Shown: positions 18,846-28,104 of the stretch, in pieces
Position numbering within the stretch: position 1 is the stretch's first letter
How the letters are laid out: each line of letters starts with the position of its first letter
Assembly: GCF_023617305.1 (NCBI RefSeq)
Contig: NZ_CP081485.1
Span: forward strand, 734,501-798,500
Direction: 5' to 3'
DNA: 64,000 nt
DNA from: Methanobrevibacter sp. TLL-48-HuF1
GTDB taxonomy: Archaea; Methanobacteriota; Methanobacteria; Methanobacteriales; Methanobacteriaceae
Program-made: the position numbers and the translations under genes
The notes under the pieces: model-generated
Seen by the model: the letters and a program-made list of their open reading frames with translations, nothing else
The model's database searches: none
What the model was told of the DNA's origin: nothing

Positions 18846-19853
18846 TTAACCGAAGAGAGCCCCTAACCCAGCTGCTGCTTCTTCTTCTGCATCTTCTTCC
18901 TCTTCTTCTTCCTCTTCTTCCTCAACAGTTTCTTCAACAGCAGGAGCTGCTGCAACTGCTACATTAGAAAGTTTTTCAGCTAATTCATCATCTAAAGCAC
19001 CTTCAGTACCTGATACTTCAGATGCTAAAGCTAACATTTTAGCTTGTGCGAGACCAATTATTGGCTCTGAGGTTTCAGAAGTCATTATTGCTGCATCAAC
19101 ACCAACATTGATTGCTCTGGTGTAAGCAAGAGTAATGATTGTGGAAATAGTTTCCTCTGTAGGAATAGCTGCATTAACAGACAAGTTGAATGCACTTTTA
19201 AATGCATTTTGAACATCTGCTAAAGTTTGTTCTTCGTCGATTGCGAGTACTTCAGAAGTATAAATTGCTTCTTCTTCGTATACTGCTCTTAAATCAATCC
19301 CAACTTCCATAGGATTAATATCCATTCTTGATAAAGTACTTGCAACAGCAGCAGATACTTCTTCACCTGCTTCTACAAGAACTGTTTCTTTAGAAACAAC
19401 AATTTTACCTTTATCAATTTTAGCTGGAATTCCAACTTGTTGTAATTCACCGAGGAATGGACCTGGTTCAAAACCTGTGTCTCCTTCAGGTATAACAATA
19501 TCATCAGTAGCAATAGCGCCCGGTTTAGCAGGAGCTGAAGTTTTACTGTCTTCTAATATTTTATACAATTTGAAAGGATTCATTTCAGTTGCGATAACTG
19601 CAACTTGACCTTCCATATGCTCTGATAAATCAACAATGTTGTTTTTACTAGCATTACAATCTTCGAGAGCTAAATCAATAAGATTCTTTTTTGACATTCT
19701 GATGACAGCTTTGTTATGAAGAGATTTCCTCATTTCTTGGAGCTGTTTTGCTGGAATGTTTAATAAATCAACAATTCCGATAACATCATATTTATCAATT
19801 AAAGATTTGAGCTCATTAACTTCTTCTTTTTTCCATTCAGCAACATGAGCCAT
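18846..19853 (-). CDS. rplP0: Large ribosomal subunit protein P0 (L10)
   Basis: A 335-residue P0 protein, the scaffold of the ribosomal stalk. The N-terminal part ([20 protein letters not shown]) is the rRNA-binding L10 domain, with the archaeal insertion domain in the middle. The C-terminal helices carry the L12 dimers, and the Glu-rich tail ends GLGALFG, nearly the same as in L12. The ATG at 19853 shares one base with the rpl1 stop (TAATG), and GGGTGAT just upstream is the ribosome-binding site, so translation is probably coupled to rpl1. Confidence 0.96.
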   Translation of the reverse strand: MAHVAEWKKEEVNELKSLIDKYDVIGIVDLLNIPAKQLQEMRKSLHNKAVIRMSKKNLIDLALEDCNASKNNIVDLSEHMEGQVAVIATEMNPFKLYKILEDSKTSAPAKPGAIATDDIVIPEGDTGFEPGPFLGELQQVGIPAKIDKGKIVVSKETVLVEAGEEVSAAVASTLSRMDINPMEVGIDLRAVYEEEAIYTSEVLAIDEEQTLADVQNAFKSAFNLSVNAAIPTEETISTIITLAYTRAINVGVDAAIMTSETSEPIIGLAQAKMLALASEVSGTEGALDDELAEKLSNVAVAAAPAVEETVEEEEEEEEEEDAEEEAAAGLGALFG

Positions 19854-20491
19854 TAGATCACCCTCACTATTGGACCCATAGTTGTTTTAATAAACATGGA
19901 TTTAATTTGATTTCTTCCTTTATCTAAATGGCGGTCTAAGACTGTAAGAACAGTTTCAATATTTTCAGCTAAATCTTCATCTGACATATCTTGGCTTCCA
20001 ACAATAATCTGAATAGCAGGTTGTTGTTTGATACCAACTTTAACTGTGCTTTGTAATCTTTCTAAAAGAGGATCTAATTTGATACTAGCTGGCACTGGTT
20101 TTGGCATTTTATTACGAGGACCAAGAATTGGACCTAAAAATCTACCAACAAGTGGCATCATATCAGCTTGAGCTATAAAGAAATCAACAGAGTTTGCTGC
20201 TTTTTTAGCTGCTTTTCTGTCTTTTCCTAACTCTTCTAAATCCGCTTTATTAATCACAAGAGCGACACCAGCATCTTTAGCTTGAACAATAAGTTCCCCA
20301 TCAGCTATGACTCCGATTTTAACTTCTTTGCCACGGCCGTTAGGAAGAGTAACTTCCTCATTAAACCTATTTTCTGGTTTTTTGACATCTAAGTCGCGAA
20401 TATTAACAATCATATCCACAGACTGTGTGAAGTTTCTCGGCTTTGATTGTTCTTTTGCCTCCTTCACCGCTTCTAATACTTCTTGTGTCAT
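19853..20491 (-). CDS. rpl1: Large ribosomal subunit protein L1
   Basis: A 212-residue L1, which binds 23S rRNA at the exit-site stalk and in some archaea represses its own mRNA. The start is set at the ATG at 20491 (MTQEVLEAV), which has a strong ribosome-binding site (GGGGGAT at 20495-20501). A longer reading from 20521 would place its ATG inside a hairpin that precedes that site. The conserved RNA-binding stretch [17 protein letters not shown] is present. It is separated from rpl11 by about 190 bp holding inverted repeats, then overlaps rplP0 by one base. Confidence 0.95.
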   Translation of the reverse strand: MTQEVLEAVKEAKEQSKPRNFTQSVDMIVNIRDLDVKKPENRFNEEVTLPNGRGKEVKIGVIADGELIVQAKDAGVALVINKADLEELGKDRKAAKKAANSVDFFIAQADMMPLVGRFLGPILGPRNKMPKPVPASIKLDPLLERLQSTVKVGIKQQPAIQIIVGSQDMSDEDLAENIETVLTVLDRHLDKGRNQIKSMFIKTTMGPIVRVI

Positions 20492-20501
20492 ATTATCCCC
20501 C

Positions 20502-20521
20502 ATGAACAAATAAGTGTTCAT
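20502..20521 (-). promoter_or_regulatory. Hairpin next to the rpl1 ribosome-binding site
   Basis: Perfect 7-bp arms ATGAACA/TGTTCAT with a 6-base loop end directly before the GGGGGAT ribosome-binding site of rpl1. Such a position could modulate rpl1 translation. L1 autoregulation is known in methanogens, but its described site lies within the gene, so a role here is only inferred. Confidence 0.35.
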
Positions 20522-20596
20522 TGGATTATTTTTTTAAATTTGGTTTCATGAGTAATCGATTAAAGAAAAAATTCTTCTTCGATTGCATGAATTAAA

Positions 20597-20640
20597 CAGT
20601 ATATCAATTATAATCGCAATTATAACATCATATACACTGT
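20597..20640 (-). promoter_or_regulatory. Imperfect palindrome between rpl11 and rpl1
   Basis: A 43-base imperfect inverted repeat (arms of the type CAGTATAT and ATACACTG with an AATTATAA-rich core) fills the middle of the rpl11-rpl1 spacer. It could be an RNA processing hairpin, an attenuator or a second promoter region; the sequence does not decide. Confidence 0.3.
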
Positions 20641-20677
20641 TTTATAAGTTTAAATTTTAAATTTGAATAGACAATGT

Positions 20678-21160
20678 TTATTCAACTAAAACATCATCGT
20701 ATTTTCCAGCATCAACATCTTTTTGTGCTTCTCTTGGGTCTTTACCATCAACAGAAAGTCCCATACTTACACAGGTTCCCATTACCTCTTTGACACCTGC
20801 TTTGTAATCATTAGCTAATAATGAATCAAATTTCATTCTAGCTATTTTTAAAGCTTTGTCAATAGGTAAATCAGCTACAATATCTGCACCTGGTTCATGA
20901 GAAGCTTTTTCAATGCCGAGTTCTTCCATAATGAGAGAAGTAGTTGGAGGAGTACCAATTTCAATTTCAAATTCTTTAGTATCTCTATCAATGCTAACTT
21001 TAACAGGCACTTTCATTCCTGCAAAGTCTGCACTTTTATTATTAATTTCTTCAACTACTTGCATCATGTTAATACCGAAAGGTCCTAATGCTGGACCTAA
21101 TGGAGGTCCAGGAGTTGCGCTTCCGCCTTCGATAAGAATTTCAACTGTATCTTTAGCCAT
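20678..21160 (-). CDS. rpl11: Large ribosomal subunit protein L11
   Basis: A 160-residue L11 that binds the GTPase-associated centre of 23S rRNA. The proline/glycine-rich N-terminal signature ([14 protein letters not shown]) is at about residues 18-31. The C-terminal RNA-binding domain carries the signature region [20 protein letters not shown]. The ATG at 21160 overlaps the stop of spt5, indicating coupled expression. It shows no anomalies. Confidence 0.96.
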
Positions 21161-21630
21161 CAGTCAGCCTCCTTTTGAATAATTCTAATTTGATCAGCTT
21201 TTACAGTAACCGGAATCGGTACTGCTGCTTCTATTAACTCTAGAACTACTTCTTCACGTGATTCATCAATACGAACCACTTTTGCTCTTTCTCCTTTAAA
21301 CGGACCAGAAATAAGTTCAACAACACTTCCTTTTTGAATAGAGGAAATGATAGGTTCAGGTTTCAAGAATCTTTTAGCTTCTTCAAAAGTAATTCCGTGT
21401 TTACCTTCGACAACACCTCTTAAATGAGGTACTTTAAGATCAGGATTCCTTAAATCTATTTTTGTTGAAGATTCTACTAATATATATCCTTTTAAAGATT
21501 CTGGGACAAGAATTGCAGAAATACCTATGCCTTCAACACTGATAGCTTTATGAGCTAAAAGTCTAGCAACATTTCTTTCCTGACCTGCAGAGGTTTTAAG
21601 AGCATATATGGAACTATTAGCATCTTCCAT
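21160..21630 (-). CDS. spt5: Transcription elongation factor Spt5 (archaeal NusG)
   Basis: A 156-residue protein with an N-terminal NGN domain ([17 protein letters not shown]) and a C-terminal KOW domain ([22 protein letters not shown]). It binds the RNA polymerase clamp with Spt4, raises processivity and can couple to the ribosome. The length fits archaeal Spt5. It lies between secE (233 bp upstream) and rpl11 (overlapping start) in the usual order. Confidence 0.95.
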
Positions 21631-21863
21631 GAAAAAATCACCTATTTTTAAGTTAATAAAATCATATAGTTAAGTTAAAAGTTATTATAAAAACATAATT
21701 AAACAAGAAACGAATCATGAAATAATTAGATTCTTATAATATCTATATCTATATTGATAATAGTATTTAAAGTTTTCAAAAAATTAAATTTTGAAATAAA
21801 ATTAATATTACAAATTAAATTTTATTATAATTTCTTGAGATTAAATTATGCAAAAATGAATAA

Positions 21864-22043
21864 TTATAATCCTATTAATTCACCGATTAATACAATTACA
21901 AAACCAACAGCACCAATAATAGCAATTCCAATTGCTACAATTTTTGAAAATTCCAAATATTCTTCTTTGTCTGGTTTTCTTGATACTTTTAATACTCTTT
22001 TACAATCTTTAATAGTTTTATCAAAACGTTCTTGAACATTCAT
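21864..22043 (-). CDS. secE: Preprotein translocase subunit SecE (Sec61 gamma)
   Basis: A 59-residue protein read directly from the sequence. It starts MNVQERFDKTIKDCKRVLKV and continues through an amphipathic KPDKEEYLEFSKI helix. One C-terminal membrane span (about residues 35-58, Ile/Gly/Val-rich) ends GELIGL. This is the archaeal SecE layout, the clamp subunit of the SecYE channel. It lies upstream of spt5 as in most archaea. A GGGT element about 10 bases before the ATG may serve ribosome binding. Its usual upstream neighbour ftsZ is displaced by the insertion sequence at 22166-23523, so secE may now rely on a promoter at or after the insertion. Confidence 0.92.
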   Translation of the reverse strand: MNVQERFDKTIKDCKRVLKVSRKPDKEEYLEFSKIVAIGIAIIGAVGFVIVLIGELIGL

Positions 22044-22165
22044 ATTAAATACCCTTTAATAAAAAACTACAGAATTTAATCCCATAGTAGTGAATTATAA
22101 TAAAATAATAGTAATGAAATAATTTTTAATTTTATTTATTAATAAAGTTTTCTATGAAATAAAAA

Positions 22166-22189
22166 GGCACTGTCAATAACTTTGGTGAT
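22166..22189. repeat. Left terminal inverted repeat of the IS
   Basis: A 24-bp end beginning GGCACTGTCAATAACTTTGG. It pairs with 23500-23523 at 21 of 24 positions and contains the last codons and stop of the transposase. Confidence 0.85.
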
Positions 22190-23390
22190 GAATGCCTCGG
22201 AAGTTTCTCTGCACCCAGTATTTGGTTTTGAGAGAAAATCTTGTCCTAGCTCCTTCAAAAGTTCTTAATGTTTTTTTAATATGCTTAGGGAAAACTTTTT
22301 GAAAGAAATTTTCAATTTTATTACTTGTAGTTGGAACATTACTATTTTCAAGATGAAATGTTATTGTTTTAAAGTAAGGAATGATGAAAAACCACAATAA
22401 ATTAAAAATAACTTTCGGCAAATTGTTTTGTATACTAATAAGATAATCTCTACCTTTTTTAGCAGATTCTAAATCATTAGCATCTAAAACATCAAAAACT
22501 AATTGTTTACAATAATTTAAGTATTCCAATTCTTCATCAGAATAATTATTTCTTTTTTTATCCTCTCTAATGTTCCTGTTTATCTTTTGTTTTGTGTGAA
22601 ACATACAGAATTGATGTCTAACCCCAACTTTTTCAATTGCTGGATGATACTCATCTTTTAAATCAGATACAATACAAATCTTAGGCTGATTACGTAGGGA
22701 ATCATCTAAAAACTTATATATAGTTCCAATATCCTCTGATTCCACCAGATCCATAGAAACAACAGAATTCAATTTAACATCAAATAAGACTAAAAAATAG
22801 TTCCAAACACCGTTAATTTTAGTCCAAAGACTATCAAACAAATAATATCCAGAATAAGATTCATTCACACTTATATCATCATTTTCATCAGATATTATGC
22901 AAGATTCAATACTTTGATGTGAAATATCTACATTGAAGAATCTTTTGAGCATATACTGAATTTTATAAATACTATTTCCAGAAACAGAGTATATTTCATT
23001 GATATATTCTATTACAGGCTTTGTAATATTGCAATTTTCATCAACAATAGATTTAATATCAGTATAAAAAATTTTACCACATTTTTTACATTTATATTTC
23101 TGAATAATACATTTTTGTTCTCCAACATTTAAAAAATACAATTTACGAACATAATTCCCATTTTTAACAACATTTGAGGAATAACAATCAGGACAAAATG
23201 CATATTTATATTTAAAATAAAAATTACCATGTTTAGTAAGCCTAATTAAATTATCATCCGAATTTAAACATCCATTGCTTAATTTCTCCCCATAAGATTC
23301 ATATTCAGAAAATTCTTCAAAAAAATCGAAAAGTTTAAGTTATTTATCCTCCAATATAGAACATGGAGCTTTTATATTGTCTTTATTCAT
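22173..23390 (-). pseudogene. DDE transposase (IS256/MULE-like) with in-frame stop
   Basis: The full frame begins at the ATG at 23390 (MNKDNIKAPCSILEDK) and meets a TAA at 23340-23342 after 16 codons. It then stays open for 388 codons to the TGA at 22173. Downstream of the stop are two zinc-ribbon pairs (CPDC and CKKCGK) and the DDE core: FDSLW, VSDLKDEYHPAIE followed by CMFH, and TSNKIENFF. This is the pattern of MULE/IS256-like transposases, which make 8-9 bp target duplications. A TTG at 23141 could start a 322-residue product lacking the first zinc pair. The nonsense codon most likely inactivates the gene; readthrough or a sequencing error are alternatives. Confidence 0.8.
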
Positions 23391-23499
23391 ATTAATATAT
23401 TAGCTCCACTTAATATATTAAATTTACTATCTTATTTTAAAAAATAAAACCCAAAAAAGCATTTAAAAAATTTTTTGAAATTAAAAATTAAAAATTCAA

Positions 23500-23523
23500 A
23501 TCACCAAAGTCCTTGACAGAGCC
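23500..23523. repeat. Right terminal inverted repeat of the IS
   Basis: A 24-bp end that, read inward on the minus strand, starts GGCTCTGTCAAGGACTTTGG. It is followed by the AATAAAAA target duplication. Confidence 0.85.
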
Positions 23524-23544
23524 AATAAAAAAAGAAAAATGGAA

Positions 23545-24678
23545 TTAGAATATTCCATCAATGAAATCATCTAATTGATCTTCATTAGAAGTAGTTTCCT
23601 GAGAATCTTCAAAATCATCATCATTTACAGAGCTGCTGTCTTTAGATTCAGAAATTCCTGAAACAACAATAGTTGTTCTAATAGTATTCTCCAAGCTTTC
23701 ATCAATTTGAGCTCCCCAAATAATGTTAGCTTCAGGATCTAATTTATCAGCAACAACCTGTACGATTTTTTCTGATTCATGTAAAGTCATGTCAGAACTA
23801 CCTGCAATGTTAATTAAAGCACCAGTAGCATTGGAAATGTCAATGTCTAATAATGGGCTGCTTAATGCTTCATGGACAGATTCTAATGCTCTGTCGCCAG
23901 AATCAGATTCACCCATACCAATCATAGCCATACCGGAACTGCCCATAATACTTTTAATATCAGCAAAGTCCAGACTTACAAGACCGCTTTTAGTAATCAG
24001 TTCAGTAATACCTTTAACTGCTCTACCTAAAATTTCATCAGAAACCATGAATGCTTTGTTTAAAGGAAGGTTTGGTGCTACTTCCAATAATTTGTCATTT
24101 GGAATAATAATTACAGTATCTGCTGCTGATTTAAGTTTTTCCAAACCGTTTTCTGCATTTTCCCTTCTTCTAATACCTTCAGCTGAGAAAGGCATAGTAG
24201 CTACAGCAACAGTTAATGCACCTGCTTTTTTAGCTAATTTAGCAATGATTGGTGCTGAACCAGTACCGGTTCCTCCACCAAGTCCGCAGGTTACAAATAC
24301 CATATCTGCACCTTCAAGTTCATCTCTAAGTTCATCTTCTGTTTCTTCAGCACATTCTTCACCAACAGAAGGATCTCCACCAGCACCTAATCCACCACAT
24401 GTTTGTTTTCCCAAGAGGATTTTTTTACTAGACTGGCTATAAAATAAATCTTGAGCATCAGTGTTTACAGTAATTGTTGTTGCTCCTTCAATACCTATTT
24501 CATTTAATCTAGAAATAGTATTATTACCTGCTCCCCCAGCACCAACAACAAAAATATTAGTTTTATTTTGTTTAAATAATTTTATTAAATCATTGTCAAT
24601 ATCTGAGGAAATTTTTTTAGGTGCTTTCTCTTCCATTCTTTCTTCGGATTCTTTGATTGCATCATCTATAAATTTCAC
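23545..24678 (-). CDS. ftsZ: Cell division GTPase FtsZ
   Basis: A 377-residue FtsZ that polymerises into the division ring. The tubulin signature GGGTGTG is at 134-140, with [10 protein letters not shown] at about 45-54 for nucleotide binding and the catalytic loop region following. The acidic C-terminal tail (about 330-377, ending DDFIDGIF) would recruit partners. The start is a GTG at 24678; an internal ATG at 24636 would remove 14 residues. The gene normally leads into secE-spt5 in archaea; here the insertion sequence begins 22 bp beyond its stop. Confidence 0.95.
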   Translation of the reverse strand: MKFIDDAIKESEERMEEKAPKKISSDIDNDLIKLFKQNKTNIFVVGAGGAGNNTISRLNEIGIEGATTITVNTDAQDLFYSQSSKKILLGKQTCGGLGAGGDPSVGEECAEETEDELRDELEGADMVFVTCGLGGGTGTGSAPIIAKLAKKAGALTVAVATMPFSAEGIRRRENAENGLEKLKSAADTVIIIPNDKLLEVAPNLPLNKAFMVSDEILGRAVKGITELITKSGLVSLDFADIKSIMGSSGMAMIGMGESDSGDRALESVHEALSSPLLDIDISNATGALINIAGSSDMTLHESEKIVQVVADKLDPEANIIWGAQIDESLENTIRTTIVVSGISESKDSSSVNDDDFEDSQETTSNEDQLDDFIDGIF

Positions 24679-25508
24679 GAGTTAACCCCACATACTCTTT
24701 AAATATGTTAACTATTTTTGTAACAACTAATATTTAAATGCCACTACTTTTTAAATTTTAATTAGAAAAAACTAAAATAAATCCATTTGGCATATAATTT
24801 AGCTATGAAATGAAGTATAATTATCTAAATATTTTAAATATAACCGAAATACAAGATTAAAATCAAAATAAATTTACAAAAAAGAATAAAAGGAATTTAA
24901 GTATAAAAAATAAAAGTTCAAAAAATTAAAACAATCCAAATACTATTAAATTTGAATATCTTAATTATAACCATCTAATACAAGAAATATTTAATTACAA
25001 ATGTATAATTAAGTAAAATAACAAAAAATATAAATTAAAATAAAACATTGAAAGAAATTATTGGATTTTTTATTATTAATCATGATTAAATATTAACTTA
25101 TTGAAAATAGTGACATCATACCTTCTATTTTTGAAAAAAGACAAAACAAATCTATTTTAAGTTAAAAAATTGAAAAAAAATAAAATTATTTAAAAATAAA
25201 ATTAAATAAAAAAATTAAATAAAAATAAACAGTTAATTAAAAAATAAAAATAATTATTGAATAAAATACAATAGTTTTATATATGTCTAAACATTATACT
25301 ATTAAATAATCTCAAAGAAATATTGAAAATAAGCTAATTAAAAAGAATATTTAATGAATATTATTTAATAAAATTAAGATATTTTTATAAATTTATAATG
25401 ATGTTCAAAATTTTATTATAATTTTATTAAAGAAAAATGTAGTTTTATTAAATAATATTTGATAATTCATGTATCTTCGAGATTACAAAAACAACAAAGG
25501 TAATTTAA
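24679..25508. other. 830-bp AT-rich gene-free region
   Basis: This divergent spacer between ftsZ (-) and mtrH (+) is extremely AT-rich, with low-complexity A/T runs around 25170-25260. I find no credible gene on either strand. A TATA-like TTTTATATAT at about 25275-25284 could drive mtrH with a leader of about 200 nt. Confidence 0.6.
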
Positions 25509-26450
25509 ATGTTTAAATTTGATAAAGAACAAACCGTATTTGATTTTGGTGGAGTAAAAATGGGTGGACAACCAGGAGAATATCCAACAGTTTTATGTGG
25601 TACTATTTTCTACGGCGGACACAACATAGTTAACGATGAATTAACAGGAGATTTCGATAAAGACAGAGCAGACAAACTTCTCACTGACATGATTGAAATG
25701 TCTGATGTAACTGGAAACCCTTGTATTGCTCAAGTTTTCGGACAAACTGAAGAAGCTATTGTAAAATATCTTGAATTTGTTGGAGACAACTATGAACTTC
25801 CATTTCTTATAGACTCCACTTCCGGAGATGCTAGAGTAGCTGGTGCAAGATATGCTGATGAAGTTGGTTTAACTGAAAGAGCTATTTACAATTCCATTAA
25901 TATGTCTGCAGAAAAATCTGAATTAGAAGCACTTAAAGAAACTGATATTGACTCATCCATTATCTTAGGATTCAACCCAATGAACAGTACTGTCCAAGGA
26001 AAAATAGCTATGTGGGAAGACGGAGATGACGGATCTTACGAAAAAGGTTTACTTGAAGTAGCTGAAGACTGCGGTATTACTAAATTTATGATGGATACTG
26101 CTGTAACTCCATTAGGACAAGGTGCAGGTATTGCAGGTAGTGCTACTTTTGCAGAAAAATCCAAATGGGGATATCCAGTCGGATCAGGTATTCACAACAT
26201 CCCATCTGCTTGGGACTGGTTAAGAGATTACAAAAACGAAAGCGGAAATAAAACTGCATTTACTGTTTGTGATATTGGTGCAAATATTCTTCAAGTAATG
26301 GTTGGAGGAGACTTTGTTTTATTTGGACCTATTGATAATGCAACAATCTGTTTCCCAGCTATTGCTCAAACTGATATGTTTATTGCAGAAGCTGCTGCAG
26401 AACTTGATACTGAATCTATCGAATCACATCCAATTAATAATCTATTATAA
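25509..26450 (+). CDS. mtrH: Tetrahydromethanopterin S-methyltransferase subunit H, solitary copy
   Basis: A 313-residue MtrH, which carries out the methyl-tetrahydromethanopterin half-reaction (methyl transfer to the MtrA corrinoid) of the Na+-pumping Mtr complex. The N-terminal start (MFKFDKEQ, then GGQPGEYPTVL) and the stretches PFLIDSTSGDARVAGA, LGFNPMNSTVQGKIAMWEDG and MDTAVTPLGQGAG agree with canonical MtrH over its length. Other mtr genes are absent around it, unlike the usual mtrEDCBAFGH cluster. It may be a second MtrH working with another corrinoid protein, or a relocated canonical copy. GGTAA before the ATG is a weak ribosome-binding site. Confidence 0.88.
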   Translation: MFKFDKEQTVFDFGGVKMGGQPGEYPTVLCGTIFYGGHNIVNDELTGDFDKDRADKLLTDMIEMSDVTGNPCIAQVFGQTEEAIVKYLEFVGDNYELPFLIDSTSGDARVAGARYADEVGLTERAIYNSINMSAEKSELEALKETDIDSSIILGFNPMNSTVQGKIAMWEDGDDGSYEKGLLEVAEDCGITKFMMDTAVTPLGQGAGIAGSATFAEKSKWGYPVGSGIHNIPSAWDWLRDYKNESGNKTAFTVCDIGANILQVMVGGDFVLFGPIDNATICFPAIAQTDMFIAEAAAELDTESIESHPINNLL

Positions 26451-26527
26451 AAAATAATAATTACCTATTTTCTATATTCCATTTAACCAATAAACCATCA
26501 CCATTAAAAAAAAATAAAAAAAAGAAG

Positions 26528-27097
26528 CTATTGACGAGGCATAGCTATAATTTCATGAATATTTAAATCAAAAACATTAGTCATGTTAGCCGGAGTTAAA
26601 ACAAGTGCAGTGTCAACACCATGTGCACGTCCACCAACAGCTATGATTTCTTCATCAACAGGAATTAATCCCGCATCTGCAGCCATAATGGAAATTTCAC
26701 AAGCTACTTTTACACCATGTGAAAACATACGAAGAGTATCAGCTATAATATCCGGAGGATTTATACCCCCTAATTTATTAGTGATTCCGCGACCAACTCC
26801 ACTAAATGCATGGGATCCAATAAAAGTATCAACACCTTTTTCTTCAAGTTCATCAATCATTTCATCAGTTATGTCAAGTTCATTCGGTCCGCTGAATCCT
26901 GCATGATGGCTTACATTGATTATTTGTGCATCTCCTTCAATAGCATCTGCTAATTTTAAAGCTGATGCACCGGATGCTGAAGCAATAAGAATATATCTAA
27001 TCTCATCAGATTCATCTAATCTTTGTTTAACAAGAGAAATTAATTCATCAGTATAATCTTCTCCTTCTTTTTCAAAATATGTTATAGATTTTTCCAT
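26528..27097 (-). CDS. Pyruvate kinase C-terminal (alpha/beta) domain protein
   Basis: A 189-residue protein resembling the allosteric C-terminal domain of pyruvate kinase without the catalytic barrel (ILIASASGASALKLADAI near the N-terminus, GRAHGVDTALVLTPANMTNVFDL at the end). Free-standing versions are conserved in methanogens and their role is unknown. The ATG at 27097 is chosen because GGTGAT lies directly upstream; a longer frame to 27199 would start with an implausible hydrophobic stretch and run into the divergent promoter region. Confidence 0.75.
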   Translation of the reverse strand: MEKSITYFEKEGEDYTDELISLVKQRLDESDEIRYILIASASGASALKLADAIEGDAQIINVSHHAGFSGPNELDITDEMIDELEEKGVDTFIGSHAFSGVGRGITNKLGGINPPDIIADTLRMFSHGVKVACEISIMAADAGLIPVDEEIIAVGGRAHGVDTALVLTPANMTNVFDLNIHEIIAMPRQ

Positions 27098-27161
27098 TGA
27101 AATCACCTTAAATAATAATAAATACAATATATTATTTATATTGAATAGTTGAAGGAATTTT

Positions 27162-28019
27162 ATGAGTAAGGATTTGGAAAATATTAAACACATAAGCAAT
27201 GGAGACTACTTTGTAATACCTATTGAAACCGGATATATCAAGCCTAATGAAAATTTAAATTCAATTATAAATCCTGCAAAAGAAATTATGGAAGACGGGG
27301 ATTATTTAGTAATAGCTGAAACACCGATTTCAGTTTCACAGGGAAGACTGGTTGATGAATCCAAATACAAACCATCACTTAAAGCCAAATTTCTTACAAC
27401 GGTCTGGAGCAAATATTTATGGGGATATGTCTTCGGACCTCTTTTAGGAATTAAAAAAAGAACCATTAAAAACTTACGAAGACTTCCTAAGGAAACTTAT
27501 GCTCATAAAGAAGTAGTTTTACAATTATATGGTTTAAAACATGCCCTAAAACCGGCATCCGAAGCTGGAATTGATTTAAGTAATGCTCCTGGAACTTGTG
27601 TATCCCTGCTTCCTGAAAATCCTCAAAAAGTAGCTAAACAACTGAAAGGAGAAATTGGAAAAGATGTTTGTGTAATGATTATCGACACTGATGCAACATA
27701 TAAAAAGAACGGGAAATATTTCACAGGACTTCCAATAGCTATTGACGGTATTGAAGCAAACAAAGGTGTAATCGGCTATGTTAAAGGACAGTTAGGTGAG
27801 AATATGGGATCAACACCATTAGGCTGCAGTGAAAATATCAGTGTTGAAGAAGGTTTAAAAATGGCCAATATTGCTGAAGACTATCAAAAATCATTAGCTA
27901 CTGAAATGTCAACAATACATAGTGTCAAATCTGTTTTAGGAACTGATGAAAACAATGTAACTATAGAAGCTCTTGATTCAATAACTCATACCCCTGCTGT
28001 AATTATAAGAAAGAAATAA
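27162..28019 (+). CDS. F420-0:gamma-glutamyl ligase-like protein
   Basis: A 285-residue protein of the CofE-related family (ETGYIKPNENL near the start, DGDYLVIAETPIS, MIIDTDATYKKNG, GVIGYVKGQLGENMGSTP). True CofE adds glutamates to coenzyme F420-0; this divergent paralog is common in methanogens and its substrate is not established. The N-terminal 100 residues contain a basic patch (KAKFLTTVW through KKRTIKNLRRLP) not typical of CofE. It diverges from the pyruvate-kinase-domain gene across a 64-bp intergenic region, with GAAGGA as its ribosome-binding site. Confidence 0.7.
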   Translation: MSKDLENIKHISNGDYFVIPIETGYIKPNENLNSIINPAKEIMEDGDYLVIAETPISVSQGRLVDESKYKPSLKAKFLTTVWSKYLWGYVFGPLLGIKKRTIKNLRRLPKETYAHKEVVLQLYGLKHALKPASEAGIDLSNAPGTCVSLLPENPQKVAKQLKGEIGKDVCVMIIDTDATYKKNGKYFTGLPIAIDGIEANKGVIGYVKGQLGENMGSTPLGCSENISVEEGLKMANIAEDYQKSLATEMSTIHSVKSVLGTDENNVTIEALDSITHTPAVIIRKK

Positions 28020-28104
28020 TATTTATAGTAGAAACTACATAAATAAATCATTGATTATTACATTATTATTTTTTTAAAATCAAAGCATTTTTAGGAGAAA
28101 TTAA

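Larger units (their letters stand above)
22166..23523. mobile_element. 1358-bp insertion sequence with TIRs and 8-bp target duplication
   Basis: The element ends in imperfect 24-bp terminal inverted repeats at 22166-22189 and 23500-23523 (21 of 24 positions match). It is flanked on both sides by the same octamer AATAAAAA (22158-22165 and 23524-23531), the expected target-site duplication. It holds one minus-strand DDE transposase gene whose stop codon lies inside the left repeat. It separates ftsZ from secE. The target is A-rich, so chance identity of the octamer is possible but unlikely in combination with the repeats. Confidence 0.88.

Noticed and set aside
18472-19000. Near-identical Glu-rich tails of P0 and L12 as a recent duplication
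   Set aside because: Shared acidic tails ending GLGALFG are normal for archaeal stalk proteins.
20492-20521. N-terminal extension of L1 from the ATG at 20521
   Set aside because: That ATG lies in a hairpin, has no ribosome-binding site, and a strong GGGGGAT precedes the ATG at 20491, matching the usual L1 start.
23723-24442. 239-codon plus-strand open frame opposite ftsZ
   Set aside because: It is a shadow of the highly conserved ftsZ gene; Ser/Pro/Leu-rich, with no start signal or recognisable domain.
24679-25508. Replication origin in the AT-rich spacer
   Set aside because: No origin-recognition-box repeats or adjacent cdc6/orc1 gene were seen; AT-richness alone is not evidence.
27098-27199. 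Longer N-terminus of the pyruvate-kinase-domain protein
   Set aside because: It would overlap the divergent gene's promoter and start, and GGTGAT supports the ATG at 27097.
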